Below, piece by piece: positions 60,925-64,000 of a DNA stretch of 64,000 nt (within the stretch, counting starts at the first letter, position 1; each line of letters starts with the position of its first letter). Made by a program: the position numbers and the translations under genes. The stretch is taken from assembly GCF_030440515.1 (NCBI RefSeq), contig NZ_CP076543.1:2542001-2606000 (forward strand), given 5' to 3'. This DNA is from Streptomyces xanthophaeus (lineage in GTDB: Bacteria > Actinomycetota > Actinomycetes > Streptomycetales > Streptomycetaceae). The notes beneath the pieces are model-generated. The model saw only the letters and a program-made list of their open reading frames with translations, was not told the DNA's origin and did not search any database.

Positions 60925-61974
60925 TCAGACCTTCGGCTGCTGCTGGGTGATGCAGTGGATACCGCCACCCCCGGCGAAAATCGTACGTGCGTCAACGAGG
61001 GTCACGGTCCGCCCGGGGAACAGTCCGCGGAAGATCTCGGCGGCCTCCTCGTCGCGCGGGTCGTCGAACGCGCACAGCACGACACCGCCGTTGCACAGGT
61101 AGTGGTTGATGTACGAGTAGTCCACCCACTCCCCGTCCTCCTCCAGCACGGTCGGCGCCGGGACCTCCACGACCTCCAGCCGCCGGCCGCGGGCGTCGGT
61201 GGACGCGCGCAGGATGGCCGCGATGGTCTTGCAGCGCTCGTGGTCCGGGTGGGCCGGGTCGGGCTGGGTGTGGACCATGACGACGCCGGGGCGGGCGAAG
61301 GCGGCGACGATGTCGACGTGGCCCTGGGTGCCGTAGGTGCCGTAGTCGCCGGCCAGGCCGTACGGCAGCCAGATCGCCTTGGTGGTGCCGAGGTGGGCGT
61401 GGATCTCGGCCTCGACCTGCTGGCGGGTCCAGCCGGGGTTGCGGCCCTCGCCCAGCTGGACGGTGTCGGTGAGGAGCACGGTGCCCTCGCCGTCGACGTG
61501 GATGGCGCCGCCCTCGTTGACGAGCTCGGTGCTGTACGTGCGGGTGCCGGCCACGTCCGAGACGTGCCGGGCGATCTTCGAGTCGTGGTCCCAGCGGGCC
61601 CACTCCTGGGCGCCCCAGCCGTTGAAGGTCCAGTCGACGGCGGCGAGCTCGCCGGCGTCGTTGGTGACGAAGGTCGGGCCGATGTCGCGCATCCAGGCGT
61701 CGTCGAGCTCCTGCTCGACCAGCTGTACGTCGTCGCCGACGATCGCGCGGGCGCTGTCCGCGTCGCCGGGTGAGACCACGAGGGTCACCGGCTCGTACGC
61801 GCGGACCGCGCGGGCGACGGCGCCCCAGGCCGCGCGGGCCTCGGCGAGCTCCTGCTCGTTGGTGAAGGTCGGGTTGGGGCTGGGCCAGGCCATCCAGGTG
61901 CGCTCGTGGGGCGTCCACTCGGCGGGCATCCGGAATCCGGCGTCGACCGGCTTGGCGGGGTGATGGGCGGTCAT
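60925..61974 (-). CDS. aguA: Agmatine deiminase
   Basis: 349-aa guanidino-group-modifying enzyme that converts agmatine to N-carbamoylputrescine and ammonia. ATG at 61974. Motifs: MPAEWTPHERTWMAWPSPNP, the catalytic acidic site DDAWMRDIGPTFV, ELVNEGGAIHVDGEG, GHVDIVAAFARPGVVMVHTQ, and the catalytic Cys in GGGGIHCITQQQPKV at the C-terminus. All catalytic elements are intact. Starts 30 bp after ureC. Confidence 0.95.
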   Translation of the reverse strand: MTAHHPAKPVDAGFRMPAEWTPHERTWMAWPSPNPTFTNEQELAEARAAWGAVARAVRAYEPVTLVVSPGDADSARAIVGDDVQLVEQELDDAWMRDIGPTFVTNDAGELAAVDWTFNGWGAQEWARWDHDSKIARHVSDVAGTRTYSTELVNEGGAIHVDGEGTVLLTDTVQLGEGRNPGWTRQQVEAEIHAHLGTTKAIWLPYGLAGDYGTYGTQGHVDIVAAFARPGVVMVHTQPDPAHPDHERCKTIAAILRASTDARGRRLEVVEVPAPTVLEEDGEWVDYSYINHYLCNGGVVLCAFDDPRDEEAAEIFRGLFPGRTVTLVDARTIFAGGGGIHCITQQQPKV

Positions 61975-62004
61975 GGCAGGCAGGTCCTTACGGGCTGTGC
62001 TGAC

Positions 62005-63737
62005 TTACAGGAAGTACAGGCGGTTGAGGGAGACCGATTCGGCGGCTTCGGAGCGCAGCGGTTCCCCGTCGAGGGAGACCAGTCCGCTGCGCGCGTCCAC
62101 ATTGACCGCGCCCACCCGGGAGTTGAGCAGGAGGTCCTTGGGGCCGATCCCCCGGGTTCCACGGACGGCGACGCGGCGCCTGCGGGTCGGCATCTCGTCG
62201 CTGCCGAGGGCTGCCGCCGCGGCGGAGACGAAGGCGACGGAGATGTCGGCGGCCGTGGCCCCGTACGAGCCGAACTGCGGGCCGAGGACGAGCGGTTCGC
62301 AGGTGTCGGTGGCGGCGTTCGGGTCGCCGGTGACGCCGTAGGCGGGGAAGCCGGACTTCAGCACCATCTGCGGCTTGGCGCCGAAGAACTGCGGGCGCCA
62401 GAGCACGATGTCGGCGAGCTTGCCGACTTCGATGGAGCCGATCTCGTGGGCGAGTCCGTGGGCGATGGCCGGGTTGATGGTCAGCTTGGCCATGTACCGC
62501 AGGACGCGGGCGTTGTCGTCGCCCTCGCCGTCGCCCGCGAGCGGTCCGAGCTCGCCCTTCATCTTGGCGGCCATGGCGAAGGTGCGGCGGATGGTCTCGC
62601 CGGCCCGGCCCATGCCCTGGGCGTCGGAGGAGGTGATGCCGATCGCGCCCAGGTCGTGGAGGACGTCCTCGGCTCCCATCGTCCCGGCCCGGATGCGGTC
62701 GCGGGCCATGGCCGCGTCGCCGGGCAGGTCGGGCTTGAGGTCGTGGACGGAGACGATCATGCCGTAGTGCTCGGCGACCGCGTCCCGGCCGAAGGGCAGC
62801 GTGGGATTGGTCGAGGAGCCGATCACGTTCGGCACGCCCGCCATCTTCAGGACGTTGGGGACGTGCCCGCCTCCGCAGCCCTCGATGTGAAAAGCATGGA
62901 TGGTCCGGCCGTCCAGCACCCGCAGGGTGTCCTCGACGGAAAGGCACTCGTTCAGGCCGTCACTGTGCAGGGCCACCTGCACGTCATGCTCCTCGGCCAC
63001 CCGCAGCGCCGTGTCCAGGGCCCGGGTGTGCGCGCCCATGTCCTCGTGCACCTTGAAGCCGGACGCGCCGCCCTCGGCGAGCGCCTCGACCAGCGGGGCG
63101 GCGTCGGAGGAGGAGCCGCGGGCGAGGAAGCCGATGTTGACGGCCAGGCGTCGAAGGCGTTGAAGGCGTGCTTCAGGGCCCACGGGGAGTTGACGCCGAC
63201 GCCCCAGACGGGGCCGAACTCCTGGCCGATGATCGTGGTGACACCCGCGGCGAGGGAGGCTTCCATGATCCGCGGGGAGAGCAGGTGGACGTGGGTGTCG
63301 ACGGCTCCGGCGGTGGCGATCAGGCCTTCGCCCGACACGATCGAGGTGCCGGTGCCGACGACCACGTCGACGCCGTCGAGGGTGTCGGGGTTGCCGGCCC
63401 GGCCGATCGCGTGGATCCGGCCCTCGCGGATACCGATCGACACCTTGCGGATACCGAGGACGGCGTCGATGACCAGCACGTTGCTGATCACCACGTCGCA
63501 CGTCTCCCGGACGGCGGCGGCCTTCAGGTGCAGGCCGTCACGGGCCGTCTTGCCGAAGCCCGCCAGGAACTCGTCACCCGGCTTCTGCGCGTCGTGCTCC
63601 ACCCGGACGGTCAGCCCGGAGTCACCGAGTCGCACCCGGTCCCCGGCACGGGGGCCGAACACCGACGCGTACTCGTGCGGATCGATGTGCCGGCTGCCCG
63701 GCGCACAGTGATCGCTGTGCGGGGTCTTCTTGCTCAC
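62005..63737 (-). pseudogene. ureC: Urease alpha subunit, divergent type, with one apparent frameshift
   Basis: Starts with GTG at 63737 (MSKKTPHSDHCAPGSRHIDP). The first half reads in one frame to FNAFDAWP, the rest from VNIGFLARGSSSDAAPLVEA in another; one base is missing near 63142. Restored length is about 577 aa. Nickel ligands are kept: DTHVHLLSPR, the carbamylated Lys in SGFKVHEDMGAH, ALHSDGLNE, GGGHVPN and TSSDAQGMGR. The mobile flap differs: canonical MVCHHLD reads VSVHDLK, so the flap Cys is absent. It is therefore a divergent urease of the kind paired with a fused ureAB in streptomycetes. Sequence error or real inactivation cannot be told apart here. Confidence 0.85.
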
Positions 63738-64000
63738 GCCCGGTCTCCGTCCTCGTGTTCGGCGGTGACGCCGAGGTAGCCGCAGGCCGCCGCGCGGCGC
63801 AAAGCCTCGTCCTTGGCTCCGGGTGCATCCAGGGGGCCGTCGACCAGGCCGGCGAAGCCGATCGCGATCCGGTCCCCGCCGATGGGGACGAGGCCGACCT
63901 CGCCCTCGCCGTGGGGGTCGAACCGTACGGACGAGCCCGCCGGCACGCACAGCCGCATCCCGTAGGCCGCGGCCCGGTCGAAGTCGAGCCGCGGGTTCGC
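63734..64000 (-). CDS. ureB: Urease beta (or fused gamma/beta) subunit, C-terminal part
   Basis: Open frame entering from the right edge; 88 residues visible. NPRLDFDRAAAYGMRLCVPA, GSSVRFDPHGEGEVGLVPIG and GFAGLVDGPLDAP match the C-terminal half of UreB. In actinobacteria this region is often fused to UreA (ureAB), which cannot be decided here. Its stop overlaps the ureC start as GTGA, so they are coupled. Confidence 0.88.
   Translation of the reverse strand, partial: ANPRLDFDRAAAYGMRLCVPAGSSVRFDPHGEGEVGLVPIGGDRIAIGFAGLVDGPLDAPGAKDEALRRAAACGYLGVTAEHEDGDRA

Overview
The window is chromosomal DNA from a high-GC actinobacterium, almost certainly Streptomyces. Reasons: very high GC with strongly GC-biased third codon positions, many GTG/TTG starts, NsdA, two complete conservons (sensor kinase / roadblock / DUF742 / GTPase), an HU protein with a long Lys/Ala tail (HupS type), NdgR beside leuCD, and F420 biosynthesis (CofC). 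From memory, the gene order matches the core region of S. coelicolor that runs from amtB/nsdA through smc, rnc, recG, hupS, leuCD and gltX to the cvn1/cvn2 conservons and cimA. This could not be checked here.

Layout. 1-5.2 kb: amtB (cut by the left edge) with a GlnR-like box, nsdA, a divergent degenerate prim-pol protein, ftsY. 5.3-9.4 kb: NCS1 permease, LLM-class oxidoreductase, GlcP-type sugar porter. 9.5-14.3 kb: smc, a 72-aa coiled-coil protein, acylphosphatase. 14.4-16.6 kb: secreted CAP protein, flavodoxin-like protein and its divergent HxlR regulator. 16.5-25.6 kb: a long leftward housekeeping run: mutM, rnc, rpmF, DUF177, a DivIVA-like coiled coil, coaD, rsmD, recG, DAK2/FakA-like. 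25.8-28.9 kb: rpmB, thiD-thiL, a stand-alone Lrp ligand domain, a DUF3515 lipoprotein. 29-34 kb: plsC-gpsA-ddlA, cofC, hupS. 34.3-37.2 kb: leuCD and divergent ndgR. 37.4-37.9 kb: five tRNA genes (3 Glu, 2 Gln). 38-41.7 kb: HAD phosphatase, gltX, an FAH-family hydrolase, and a 62-aa peptide gene with a duplicated motif. 42.3-52.6 kb: two tandem conservons. 52.8-54.6 kb: accE and a frame-disrupted accB. 54.8-58.6 kb: YceI protein, TPM-like membrane protein, cimA with an attenuator-like leader. 59.1-64 kb: secreted beta-helix protein, then a leftward tetR-aguA-ureC-ureAB group running off the right edge.

How genes fit together. Nitrogen and amino-acid supply recurs: ammonium uptake (amtB), leucine (leuCD/ndgR), isoleucine (cimA), and agmatine and urea breakdown (aguA/ure). 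GltX, tRNA-Glu and tRNA-Gln lie close together; in bacteria without GlnRS, GltX charges both tRNAs and GatCAB converts Glu-tRNA(Gln). The conservons probably form membrane-linked GTPase switches whose sensors differ while their B and D partners are nearly identical.

Most notable: (i) a 13-codon leader ORF with adjacent Ile codons, followed by a U-tailed terminator, upstream of cimA; (ii) the 62-aa peptide with ANPRRTTL/ANPRRTVL at its two ends; (iii) accB with five apparent single-base losses and ureC with one, so either sequence errors or recent decay; (iv) a hairpin covering the RBS of the LLM oxidoreductase; (v) a CofC carrying an extra C-terminal domain; (vi) near-identity of conservon B and D genes, suggesting gene conversion. 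No CRISPR array, insertion sequence, prophage or rRNA was seen.
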